Of a stretch of 34,951 nt of DNA, positions 14,775 to 21,003 are shown one piece after another. This DNA comes from a virus. Position 1 is the first letter of the stretch; the number at the start of each line of letters is the position of its first letter. The notes under the pieces are model-generated. The model ran no database searches. It had not been told where the DNA came from and was given only the letters and a program-made list of their open reading frames with translations. The translations under genes were made by a program, and so were the position numbers. The stretch covers positions 1 through 34,951 of IMG/VR virus record IMGVR_UViG_3300034272_002715, one strand, 5' to 3'.

Positions 14775-15082
14775 AACGGCTTGCCTTTCTGTGGTTGATA
14801 GTTGGACTCCAGGCACACTCGCGGCAGGTAACTGCCACGGTCTATCACGGCTGGTACCACGGCCGGCAAACAGCTTGTGGGCAGACATACCAGCACTGGG
14901 GGGTGAGCGCGGCTCACCCTTGGTTGCCTTGCGGGACCCGGCTACGGATTCAGCACCAGGGCAGGATCCTGACAGTTCCAGTCACCGATCGGTGTGACTG
15001 CGCTTCGGTGGATCTATCCGCAGGGGCTGCCCATAGATTGGGCGTCCCACTGGACGGAGTGGCGACCGTCACGATTCGCTAA
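14771..15082 (+). CDS. Secreted RlpA-like double-psi beta-barrel protein
   Basis: A 103-residue protein with a signal peptide (MKRLAFLWLIVGLQAHSRQ; Lys/Arg, hydrophobic core, then a polar region) and one double-psi beta-barrel. The barrel shows ATVYHGWYHGRQTACGQTYQ, AAHPWLPCGTRLRI, the conserved acid in PVTDRCDCASVDLS and the closing GVPLDGVATVTI. RlpA proteins in bacteria cleave naked glycan strands at septa; in phages such proteins may help lysis or cell-wall remodelling. GGAGG lies 4 bases before the ATG. The usual C-terminal SPOR domain of host RlpA is absent. It is not in the lysis cluster (29-31.8 kb) but in a separate operon with its own terminator. Confidence 0.75.
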   Translation: MKRLAFLWLIVGLQAHSRQVTATVYHGWYHGRQTACGQTYQHWGVSAAHPWLPCGTRLRIQHQGRILTVPVTDRCDCASVDLSAGAAHRLGVPLDGVATVTIR

Positions 15083-15091
15083 GCGCCAACC

Positions 15092-15120
15092 GCACCAGGC
15101 CTCCGGGTCTGGTGCTTTTT
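15092..15120 (+). terminator. Rho-independent terminator after the RlpA-like gene
   Basis: GCACCAG, a 10-base loop and CTGGTGC are followed by five T, ten bases past the stop codon. Confidence 0.85.
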
Positions 15121-15133
15121 AGTGTCTGCTAGT

Positions 15134-15148
15134 TGAGAATGATTCTCA
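15134..15148. promoter_or_regulatory. Perfect 7-1-7 palindrome resembling a Fur box
   Basis: TGAGAAT-G-ATTCTCA is a perfect inverted repeat with a one-base centre. It has the same geometry as the Fur 7-1-7 consensus TGATAAT-N-ATTATCA and differs at one position per arm. It lies between the terminators of two convergent operons, not at a promoter. Confidence 0.4.
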
Positions 15149-15168
15149 GTATTAGTAAGACTCGCAAT

Positions 15169-15196
15169 GAAAAAGCCACCCCCCGCCAGGGGTGGC
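15169..15196 (-). terminator. Rho-independent terminator after the PD-(D/E)XK gene
   Basis: On the minus strand GCCACCCC, a 6-base loop and GGGGTGGC lead into five T. It serves the convergent minus-strand unit. The 15197-15263 stretch between it and the gene holds nothing recognisable. Confidence 0.85.
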
Positions 15197-15263
15197 TTAC
15201 TGTCAGATCAACAAAGCAGCCAAGCACTGCGATCCATAGGCGCTACCGATAGCACCAGCAGAA

Positions 15264-16064
15264 TCATACAGTAGCGGCCGAGAAGTACTGCTCCACCCTT
15301 GCCATGAATGAATTTTTGGCTTGTTCCAGCAGATCGCTGTTGAATGTGAAAACGTCGGGGGTGCCGCAGCGGCGGGCTAGGACAACGGAGGCTCCAGCAG
15401 GTTTGAGGCCGGTAAGGTGCTCCAGGCCGAGGGCGTAGGCGCCAAGCTGGTCGAAGTATGAATGGCCGGGGCCGATGGTTTTGCGTCCCACGCTGGTCTT
15501 CCAGTCTGCGACGATCAACCCTGAATGGCCTTTTAGGCCCACTAGGGCGTCACAGGTTCCAGCAAAGCCGGCGGGGTGGTGAATGGAAAATTCGGAGGCG
15601 AAAATTTCGGTGACGTTCTCGGAGATCCAGCCGGAGAGGCCGCGGGCGAAGCCTGAGGCGCTCCAGCCAACGCGGGGGATGTTGGGGTGGACCTTGCCGA
15701 GGGCCCACTGGGTGATGGGAGTGGGGATGCGAGCCAGGCCGTTGTCGTCCCAGTGAATGGCGTTTCGCTTGTTGGCAGTGCTGCGTGCCAGTCGTTGGGC
15801 GGTCTTTAACAAATATTCCGCTTGGTTGTGGGCCATGTTGCCGCGGTTGGCAGCCACGTTGCGTTGTTGGGTGGCTTCGACTTCGCCGAGGCGGGCGACC
15901 CAACGATCCAGCCCGGTAGTGTCGCTAGTCTCCTTTAGGATGTGTGTAACACTATGGTAAATGGTGCCTGTTGAGTCCCGGTAGACCCGGAAGGGGCCAG
16001 AGTTGTCTTGTACCAGCCTCTTTTTCCTTAGTGCTGCCAAGGTGTCTTGTGTGTTGGAGGCCAT
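15264..16064 (-). CDS. PD-(D/E)XK nuclease (RecB/Cas4-like exonuclease)
   Basis: A 266-residue protein from the ATG at 16064 (MASNTQDTLAALRKKRLVQD). The early TGTIYHSVTHILKETSDT followed by LDRWVARLGEVEA is the N-terminal pattern of phage RecB-like nucleases. Catalytic residues are visible in order: an acid in the FAGTCDALVG segment, then VADWKTSVG, which fits the D-(D/E)xK signature, and GHSYFDQLGAYALGLEHLT with the conserved Gln/Tyr of motif QxxxY. Such enzymes resect DNA ends for recombination or process replication forks. A promoter lies just upstream and a terminator separates it from the SSB-like unit, so it is its own transcription unit. It could also act in degradation of host DNA. 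Confidence 0.82.
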   Translation of the reverse strand: MASNTQDTLAALRKKRLVQDNSGPFRVYRDSTGTIYHSVTHILKETSDTTGLDRWVARLGEVEATQQRNVAANRGNMAHNQAEYLLKTAQRLARSTANKRNAIHWDDNGLARIPTPITQWALGKVHPNIPRVGWSASGFARGLSGWISENVTEIFASEFSIHHPAGFAGTCDALVGLKGHSGLIVADWKTSVGRKTIGPGHSYFDQLGAYALGLEHLTGLKPAGASVVLARRCGTPDVFTFNSDLLEQAKNSFMARVEQYFSAATV

Positions 16065-16086
16065 TTGGATATTCTTTCCCACAGTG

Positions 16087-16095
16087 ATAATACCA
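16087..16095 (-). promoter_or_regulatory. Extended -10 promoter for the PD-(D/E)XK gene
   Basis: The minus strand reads TGGTATTAT, a near-consensus extended -10, about 16 bases before the predicted leader and 23 bases before the ATG at 16064. Confidence 0.55.
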
Positions 16096-16096
16096 C

Positions 16097-16122
16097 TAAA
16101 AAGCCCCGCGCAAAGGCGGGGC
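16097..16122 (-). terminator. Rho-independent terminator after the SSB/Cys-protein unit
   Basis: On the minus strand GCCCCGC, a 6-base loop and GCGGGGC lead into five T. It begins 8 bases past the stop at 16130. Confidence 0.88.
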
Positions 16123-16129
16123 GTCGTTT

Positions 16130-16441
16130 TTAGTCGTCGCTGGGGTCTTTAAACACGTAGGCATAAATGCCGTGCTTCTCGCCCGGTCGTAACTGAAAAA
16201 CGTGGTCACGTTTACACGCCAAACATTCGACAGCAATGCCTACTGCTCGAAGTTCGCTCATCCAGTTACCCGAAGAACTACACACGGAAGGACTGAAATC
16301 CGCAGATGGATAAACCTCCTCACCGTTTCCGGGTTCTATGTCCGTTAAATACAAGCCCGTAACTTTTTGATCGCGGGCATTGCACCTAGGGCAGCAAAGC
16401 AGGACGGGTTCTTGTCCGTCCTGCAGAAACGGAAACCGCAC
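16130..16441 (-). CDS. Small Cys-rich, probably zinc-binding protein
   Basis: A 103-residue protein from a GTG one base after the SSB-like gene's stop (MRFPFLQDGQEPVLLCCPRC). Two Cys pairs, CCPRC near residue 16 and VECLACKRDHVFQL near residue 72, frame a central acidic loop and fit a zinc ribbon. The HVFQL ending of the second knuckle is typical for ribbons that bind nucleic acid or protein partners. Because it follows the single-strand binding protein gene so tightly, a role in replication or recombination is likely. No enzymatic motif is seen. Confidence 0.6.
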   Translation of the reverse strand: MRFPFLQDGQEPVLLCCPRCNARDQKVTGLYLTDIEPGNGEEVYPSADFSPSVCSSSGNWMSELRAVGIAVECLACKRDHVFQLRPGEKHGIYAYVFKDPSDD

Positions 16442-16442
16442 T

Positions 16443-17024
16443 TCAAGCGGCTTTGAATGGGTTGCCGCCGGTTAGCAGGCGTTCCAGGTCGAAGCCGGCA
16501 GACTTGGCCTCGATCCAGGCAGCGTCGATGTGCTCTTGGGCGCCTTTCTTGCGGGGGACGGGGCGCAGGGTGTACTCAGTCAGGAGGCCGGAGCCTTTTT
16601 TGCTGAGGCTGAAGTCCCAGGCAAGCAGGTCGTCGTAATCCTCCATTTGGCTGATCGAATCCAGCTCTTTGAGGATGGACTTTTGGGTTAGGGAGAGGAC
16701 TTGGACGTTGCCGCTGTCGAAGTTGTAGACGGGGACAGCAATGGCGAACTTGACGTCGGCGGTGCCGGGGCCGCCGCGGCCTTCGCGGGGCTCGAAGTCG
16801 CCCATTTCCACCTTGAGGTCGCCTTCGGTGGGCTCGTGGTCGAAGCGGAAGGGCTTGGTGGCGCCGTCGCAGGTGCCCCAGCACTCATAAAACTCGAGGG
16901 GGGTGTCGGACAGCAGGGCGAAACGGACGCTGCCGCCATCGGGGAGTTTGGAGACTTGCAGATAGCCGCCGCCGGTGCCGGAGCTGGAGACGTTGGCTGA
17001 TGCTTGCTTGGAAAGGAAACCCAT
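16443..17024 (-). CDS. Single-stranded DNA-binding protein, gp32-like
   Basis: A 193-residue protein from the ATG at 17024 (MGFLSKQASANVSSSGTGGG). The longer frame upstream crosses the promoter and reads like non-coding sequence. The OB-fold pattern SVRFALLSDTPLEFYECWG, KPFRFDHEPTEGD, FAIAVPVYNFDSGNVQVLSL then TQKSILKELDSI is one I know from gp32-like SSBs of cyanophages and other marine phages. The final residues (LERLLTGGNPFKAA) are probably a flexible interaction tail, though less acidic than in T4 gp32. SSB coats the template made by the helicase and polymerase encoded divergently to its right. Confidence 0.78.
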   Translation of the reverse strand: MGFLSKQASANVSSSGTGGGYLQVSKLPDGGSVRFALLSDTPLEFYECWGTCDGATKPFRFDHEPTEGDLKVEMGDFEPREGRGGPGTADVKFAIAVPVYNFDSGNVQVLSLTQKSILKELDSISQMEDYDDLLAWDFSLSKKGSGLLTEYTLRPVPRKKGAQEHIDAAWIEAKSAGFDLERLLTGGNPFKAA

Positions 17025-17064
17025 TGTGGTTACTGGAGTTTGGTGGTCGCCTGAGTGGCAACGT

Positions 17065-17078
17065 CTACTACAGTAGCA
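17065..17078 (-). promoter_or_regulatory. Extended -10 overlapped by a CTAC-TACA-GTAG palindrome
   Basis: The minus strand reads TGCTACTGT (17078-17070), about 46 bases before the SSB-like ATG. The palindrome CTACTACAGTAG (17065-17076) covers this -10, so it could be an operator. The same 12-mer recurs at 28327-28338. Confidence 0.45.
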
Positions 17079-17104
17079 CGGGTTGACGCAGGGGGCTACC
17101 CTAC

Positions 17105-17137
17105 AAAAACGCCCCACTGCCAGAAGGCGGTGGGGCG
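17105..17137 (-). terminator. Hairpin with T-run on the minus strand in the divergent SSB/primase region
   Basis: CGCCCCAC and GTGGGGCG form an 8-bp stem with a 12-base loop. On the minus strand it is followed by GTTTTTG. It would stop antisense transcripts leaving the primase gene, and on the plus strand it would be a leader hairpin ahead of the GGAG at 17157. Confidence 0.5.
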
Positions 17138-17169
17138 AAGTGAACATTCTCGTGTAGGAGTCTACCACT

Positions 17170-19611
17170 GTGTCTAGTGAGACGCAACAGCTGTTGAATT
17201 TTGTGCGCCAGTTGCCTGTGGGCATGGCATATGCGCCGATTTACAGGGCTGGCAGCAAGCTCCAGTCCGGTAAGGAGAGCAAGGGCAAGGCGCCGTTGGA
17301 GCGGAGTCACCATCAGGTGATGGGGCCGGCGGACGTGGTGCTCCAGATCGAGCGGAAGCCGGATGTGTTTCGGGCGGTGGGTGTGTTTACCGGGCCTCGC
17401 AGCGCGGGACTCGTGATTCTCGATGTGGATCGGAATCTCAGCCGTCTCAAGAAAAAGTGGGGGGAGACGCTGGAGGGTGCTCCAGTCGTTACGTCCACCA
17501 AGGCCAATGCGGCGAAGTACCTGTTTCGGGTGCCTGAGGCGCTGTGGGCTGAAGTGCAGGGTTTTGGACTGTCGGATACCGGGGCTGGATATGAGGTGCT
17601 GTGGGGGCGCCAGGGGCTCCTGTACGGGGCTTATCCGGGCTCTAGCGATGGGAAGGCGCCAGAGGGGCAATACGGCTTTGAGGGCGATCTGGAGGTCATT
17701 CCAGAGGCTCCAGCGTGGTTGCTGGCGGAGATGCGGGAGCGCTGCGGGAAAGAGGTGGCCGATGGTGGCTTCATTAAGAACCGCAAGGCGCTGGATTTCT
17801 CGGATCGAGACCCGGCTGAGGTGGCTGAGATTGTGCAGTCGGCGTTGCGGGTGATTCCAGGGCAGGGGGCCGGTAGCCGGGATCATTGGGTGAAGGTGGG
17901 CATGGCGATCCACAGCGAACTGCCCACTGATTTGGGGTTGACGTTGTGGGCGGCGTGGTCGGCTGAGGATCCTGAGTACGCCGAGGAGTGGGCTGGTGCC
18001 AACCCCTGTGAGGAGGTGTGGAAGAGCTTTCGGAAGGGGCCGGTGAGCCTTGGGACGCTGTTCTGGATGGCGGACCAGCAGATGCCTGGTCGCGTGTGGT
18101 TGTCGGAGGATCTACGCAAGATCGTTACCGAGGCTGAGCAGGACCGGGTGCAGCGGTTCCGTACCGTCGGTCTTTCGCACGAGGAAATTGTCAAGCGGGC
18201 TGAGGCGGCCATGAAACTGCCTAACCCGTCTGAAGTGCAGCACAAGCTGCATGAAATTGCGCAGGAGGCTGGTTATCGCGATGCAGCAGCTGTAGTGCGG
18301 TTGTTAATTGCGGATCAGGAGTTTCGCCGTGGTTCGCATGGAGGCTCTTTGCAAGAGATTTTTGCTACTGAAGAGACACCGATTGAGTACTTGATTCCAG
18401 AGCTGTTGCCTAAGCCGGGCACTGTGTTGATGCACGGTCGTGGTGGCTGCGGCAAAACGATGGCTGTACTGACGCTGGCTCAGCACATTGCCAGGGGGAC
18501 GCCTTTTTCGGTCAGGGGGCAGGAAGTTCCAGTTGAACAGGGCACAGTGCTTTGGTTGAACGGGGATCAGAACAGCCGGCGGATTCGGAAGCAGTTTGAG
18601 GATTTGGATTTCACGGCGGACGATCCCGTGATTGTGCGGAACAAAGTTTCGATGCTTTGGTATCCGTGGTTTATTCAGCAGATTGAGGAGCACCGTCCCA
18701 AGCTTGTGGTGTGGGATTCGGTGACGGCCTGTATGCGGGGCTGTGCCTTTGACCAAAACAAGGCTGAGTACGCCGAGCCGCTCTACTGGTACAGCTCGGA
18801 GAACGGCGAGAGCTTCCCGGCAACCACCATCGTGTTCATCCACCACGCTTCCAAGACTGGCGACTTCAGGGGCACCACAGCGCTTCAGGATGCCGTGGAT
18901 GAGTCTTGGGGCATCCGACGCCCGGAGAAGGCCGAGCTGGAGCGTGTAGGGGCCTCTGCGCGGCTTATCACCATCGGTAAGAGCCGGGAGGGCAACGAGG
19001 GCAAGCAGCTGATCCTGCGCCAGAAGGAGGACCTGACCTTCTCGCTGCAGGATCTGCCTCCTGTGGATGACGTGGACTCCGCTAGCCCGGCTTCGATCAT
19101 TGATCGGGTGCTCCAGCGGCTCCGTACCAAGGGCGTTCCGATGACGAAGGCGGAGCTGAACGCTGATCCGCTACTGGGTGGCAGCGTCAGCGCCATTGCC
19201 AAGTCGCTCCAGCGGTTGGCTGATCGGGGATTGGTAGTTGCTGAGGGGGATCGTTCCAGCAAGAGGTACTCAGCAGTCCTCGCGCACAGGGGGGTTGGAG
19301 CTAATAATTGTCCTAAAGAGAAAGAATCCAGTGCTGGAGCGGGATCTGAGGAAATGGGCTGTCCCGTTTTGTCCCAAGTTGTCCCAAGCTGTCCTGAACC
19401 TGTCCTTGGGACACCAAAAGGACAGGTTGGGACAGAACGGGACAAAACAGGACAGGCGAATCCGGCAGATACCTTGCAGCGCAGTGGTTCTCAGAGTTTG
19501 GGACAGCAGGACAGCCCTATATTCACGCGAGGGGATTCCTCCTCAAGTGACGAACGCACCCCAGAGGAGCTGGATCAGCTGATGCAGGAAGCCGCACGCC
19601 TCTGGGACTAA
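17170..19611 (+). CDS. Primase-polymerase / RecA-like helicase fusion
   Basis: An 813-residue replication protein from GTG, with GGAG 9 bases upstream. Residues about 1 to 190 are a bifunctional primase-polymerase domain: GKAPLERSHHQ, then SAGLVILDVDRN with catalytic acids, and GYEVLWGRQGLLYGAYPGS. Residues about 230 to 330 resemble a PriCT_2 linker (GAGSRDHWVKVGMAIHSEL). Residues about 400 to 620 are a RecA/RepA-like ATPase with Walker A HGRGGCGKTM (about 422), Walker B LVVWDSVTA (about 512) and FIHHASKTGDFRG as the sensor region. A winged helix follows (SASPASIIDRVLQRLRTKG onward). The C-terminal 90 residues are Ser/Gly-rich and poorly conserved looking; the DNA there holds a remarkable box array. 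It probably primes and unwinds at the phage origin. Confidence 0.88.
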   Translation: MSSETQQLLNFVRQLPVGMAYAPIYRAGSKLQSGKESKGKAPLERSHHQVMGPADVVLQIERKPDVFRAVGVFTGPRSAGLVILDVDRNLSRLKKKWGETLEGAPVVTSTKANAAKYLFRVPEALWAEVQGFGLSDTGAGYEVLWGRQGLLYGAYPGSSDGKAPEGQYGFEGDLEVIPEAPAWLLAEMRERCGKEVADGGFIKNRKALDFSDRDPAEVAEIVQSALRVIPGQGAGSRDHWVKVGMAIHSELPTDLGLTLWAAWSAEDPEYAEEWAGANPCEEVWKSFRKGPVSLGTLFWMADQQMPGRVWLSEDLRKIVTEAEQDRVQRFRTVGLSHEEIVKRAEAAMKLPNPSEVQHKLHEIAQEAGYRDAAAVVRLLIADQEFRRGSHGGSLQEIFATEETPIEYLIPELLPKPGTVLMHGRGGCGKTMAVLTLAQHIARGTPFSVRGQEVPVEQGTVLWLNGDQNSRRIRKQFEDLDFTADDPVIVRNKVSMLWYPWFIQQIEEHRPKLVVWDSVTACMRGCAFDQNKAEYAEPLYWYSSENGESFPATTIVFIHHASKTGDFRGTTALQDAVDESWGIRRPEKAELERVGASARLITIGKSREGNEGKQLILRQKEDLTFSLQDLPPVDDVDSASPASIIDRVLQRLRTKGVPMTKAELNADPLLGGSVSAIAKSLQRLADRGLVVAEGDRSSKRYSAVLAHRGVGANNCPKEKESSAGAGSEEMGCPVLSQVVPSCPEPVLGTPKGQVGTERDKTGQANPADTLQRSGSQSLGQQDSPIFTRGDSSSSDERTPEELDQLMQEAARLWD
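19360..19454. repeat. Mirror-symmetric, helically phased TGTCC/GGACA box array (origin or operator candidate)
   Basis: Five TGTCC boxes begin at 19360, 19370, 19380, 19390 and 19401. Five GGACA boxes begin at 19409, 19420, 19430, 19440 and 19450. Spacing is 10-10-10-11 on the left and 11-10-10-10 on the right, and every left box is the exact mirror of a right box about base 19407. The middle pair forms TGTCC-TTG-GGACA. Two extra GGACA lie at 19501 and 19509. The 10-base step is not a multiple of three, so this is not a protein repeat. A 10-bp step places all boxes on one face of the helix. Iterons inside a replication gene are known from the lambda O gene. Confidence 0.85.
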
Positions 19612-19695
19612 GCTCCAAGCGCAGCAAAGGGAGGGGTGGCTGCCCCTTCCAATGCGTCGCCGCTCCAGCGGCCGCATCGCCCCGTCCACCTACGT

Positions 19696-19711
19696 CCGGA
19701 GCTTGCTCCGG
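19696..19711. repeat. Perfect hairpin just before the HNH gene
   Basis: CCGGAGC-TT-GCTCCGG ends 7 bases before the ATG at 19719. It covers the position of a ribosome-binding site and could limit translation of the HNH gene. It lies in a 107-base gap (19612-19718) that otherwise holds nothing clear. Confidence 0.5.
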
Positions 19712-19718
19712 TGATCTT

Positions 19719-20366
19719 ATGACATTCAAAAACCCCTACACTCAGTTTGTTCTAGATAGCGCAAATGTACTGCGAAATCCGTATGAATTACTTTTTGATA
19801 AAAATATAAATCTTCCTGCAGTAAATGTTAAAGGTGCTAACCAGCTAAACGTTACATGGGGCCCGTGGGAGTTTCGGTGTGTCGCAGAAGAAAAAGCCAT
19901 TTACTACGTTTTGTACAACGAAGCAGCGATGTATGAAATTGTACTAAACGAAGTCAATGATACTGCAGAAATTTTAGACTGGATTATACATATATCTAGT
20001 AAAAACGAGTTTAGTTACGGTCTAGGATGTACATATTTTATAGGACGTGCGTTTAAAGATATTCTTGCACATTCAAACATAAATATACGCAGCAATGCTA
20101 TTTTTGACGGTGCAAAAGTTGCAGGTAAATATTGGCAAGGCCTTCGTATTAAAAGAAATATGTCCGTTCGTTTACGCCATACGATTTTAGAACGCGATAA
20201 CTTTAAGTGTTGCGATTGTGGAGCATCTGTAGCTACAGGAGCTGTACTTGAAGTGGACCATACTATTCCTATATCTAAAGGTGGTAGTAACGATCCGAGC
20301 AACTTGAGGACTTTGTGCGCAGACTGTAATCGCGGGAAAGCCGCCCGCATTGTTAAGTACATCTAA
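19719..20366 (+). CDS. HNH endonuclease with foreign base composition
   Basis: A 215-residue protein. The last 70 residues are a classical HNH module: RLRHTILERDNFKCCDCGAS, then LEVDHTIPISKGGSNDPSNL and TLCADCNRGKAA, with two zinc Cys pairs, the DH pair and the Asn. The first 140 residues (MTFKNPYTQFVLDSANVLRN onward) have no family I recognise and are probably the target-recognition part. The gene is visibly A/T-rich (many AAA, ATT, TTA codons) between G/C-rich neighbours, which marks it as a recent arrival. It is a free-standing homing endonuclease candidate, inserted right after the primase-helicase gene without interrupting it. Confidence 0.85.
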   Translation: MTFKNPYTQFVLDSANVLRNPYELLFDKNINLPAVNVKGANQLNVTWGPWEFRCVAEEKAIYYVLYNEAAMYEIVLNEVNDTAEILDWIIHISSKNEFSYGLGCTYFIGRAFKDILAHSNINIRSNAIFDGAKVAGKYWQGLRIKRNMSVRLRHTILERDNFKCCDCGASVATGAVLEVDHTIPISKGGSNDPSNLRTLCADCNRGKAARIVKYI

Positions 20367-20448
20367 ATTTTGCAGCGTGCTGAAACCGCCTAACTTTTTC
20401 CTAGGGCTGGCGCGTGTTGGCGCCTGGCTGTTTTGGAGGGATCCATCC

Positions 20449-20712
20449 GTGTCCAAGCCTCGTTCGAAAAAACCTCGTAGGCCGATGCTGGACTACACAG
20501 TCAGCACCACGCCGGGTCATCTCCTGGCCGTGGTGCGGATCTGCTGGTTCAAGCGTGGTAAGGCCTACGAGGTTGAGGAGTACCAGATCGAGTGTGACGA
20601 GGATGCCGTGGATTCGTTCCACTACCTAGTGGGGCAAGCCCTGCGGCATGGGGCGGACGTGTCCGTCATGACTGACCTGCAGCCCGAAATCCTCGGCGTT
20701 CCGGTAGACTAG
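20449..20712 (+). CDS. Hypothetical basic-N-terminus protein
   Basis: An 87-residue protein. The GTG at 20449 is chosen because GGAGGG stands 8 bases upstream; a longer frame to 20350 would overlap the HNH gene. It begins VSKPRSKKPRRPMLDYTVST, with a basic tail, followed by LAVVRICWFKRGKAYEVEEY, a beta hairpin pattern, and DAVDSFHYLVGQALRHGADV. I recognise no family. Its base composition returns to that of the replication module. Confidence 0.55.
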   Translation: MSKPRSKKPRRPMLDYTVSTTPGHLLAVVRICWFKRGKAYEVEEYQIECDEDAVDSFHYLVGQALRHGADVSVMTDLQPEILGVPVD

Positions 20713-20721
20713 TGTTACACT
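20713..20721 (+). promoter_or_regulatory. Extended -10-like element inside AGTG-TTAC-ACT palindrome
   Basis: TGTTACACT fits TGnTACnnT and is part of the odd palindrome AGTGTTACACT (20711-20721). It lies about 60 bases before the AP2 start and could drive the gene block from 20782 on. Confidence 0.35.
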
Positions 20722-20781
20722 CGGCATAAGTCTGTGGGGTATTTCAACTGCGCTGGCACCAAGGAGGCTTACTACCTGTCG

Positions 20782-21003
20782 ATGGCCAATCGGCCGCGGC
20801 CTGCCAACAGTGCCAGTGCTTACCGGGGTGTCTCGCGTAGCACCAACCCCAAGCTGCCGTGGCGGGCAGCCTTGGGCTATCGAGGCGGCCGGTACTACCT
20901 CGGGAACTACGCCACCGAGCGTGAGGCGGCGCTGGCCTACAACCGGGCTGCGCTGCGGGTTATTGGCGAGCACGCTGTTATCAATGAGGTGACCGATGAC
21001 TGA
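20782..21003 (+). CDS. Stand-alone AP2-domain DNA-binding protein
   Basis: A 73-residue protein, almost entirely one AP2 domain: SAYRGVSRSTNPKLPWRAAL, then GGRYYLGNYATEREAALAYN and RAALRVIGEHAVINEV. The YRGV start, the W in PWRA, the LG-Y-T-EEA run and the AYN.AA helix are the family's hallmarks. In phages AP2 domains are usually fused to HNH nucleases; here the nuclease part is missing. AAGGAGG at 20760 is 14 bases before this ATG, so an upstream in-frame CTG or GTG start (20734) is possible. It may be a transcription regulator or a remnant of a homing endonuclease. Confidence 0.75.
   Translation: MANRPRPANSASAYRGVSRSTNPKLPWRAALGYRGGRYYLGNYATEREAALAYNRAALRVIGEHAVINEVTDD

Noticed and set aside
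17101-17913. 270-codon minus-strand frame opposite the primase-polymerase domain
   Set aside because: It is rich in His, Arg, Pro and Leu as expected of the reverse of a G/C-rich gene, and has no recognisable motif. The opposite strand carries a clear primase-polymerase.
20403-20437. Possible terminator after the HNH gene (GGCGC stem followed by TGTTTTGG)
   Set aside because: The stem is only five paired bases before mismatches and the T-run is interrupted; not strong enough to list.
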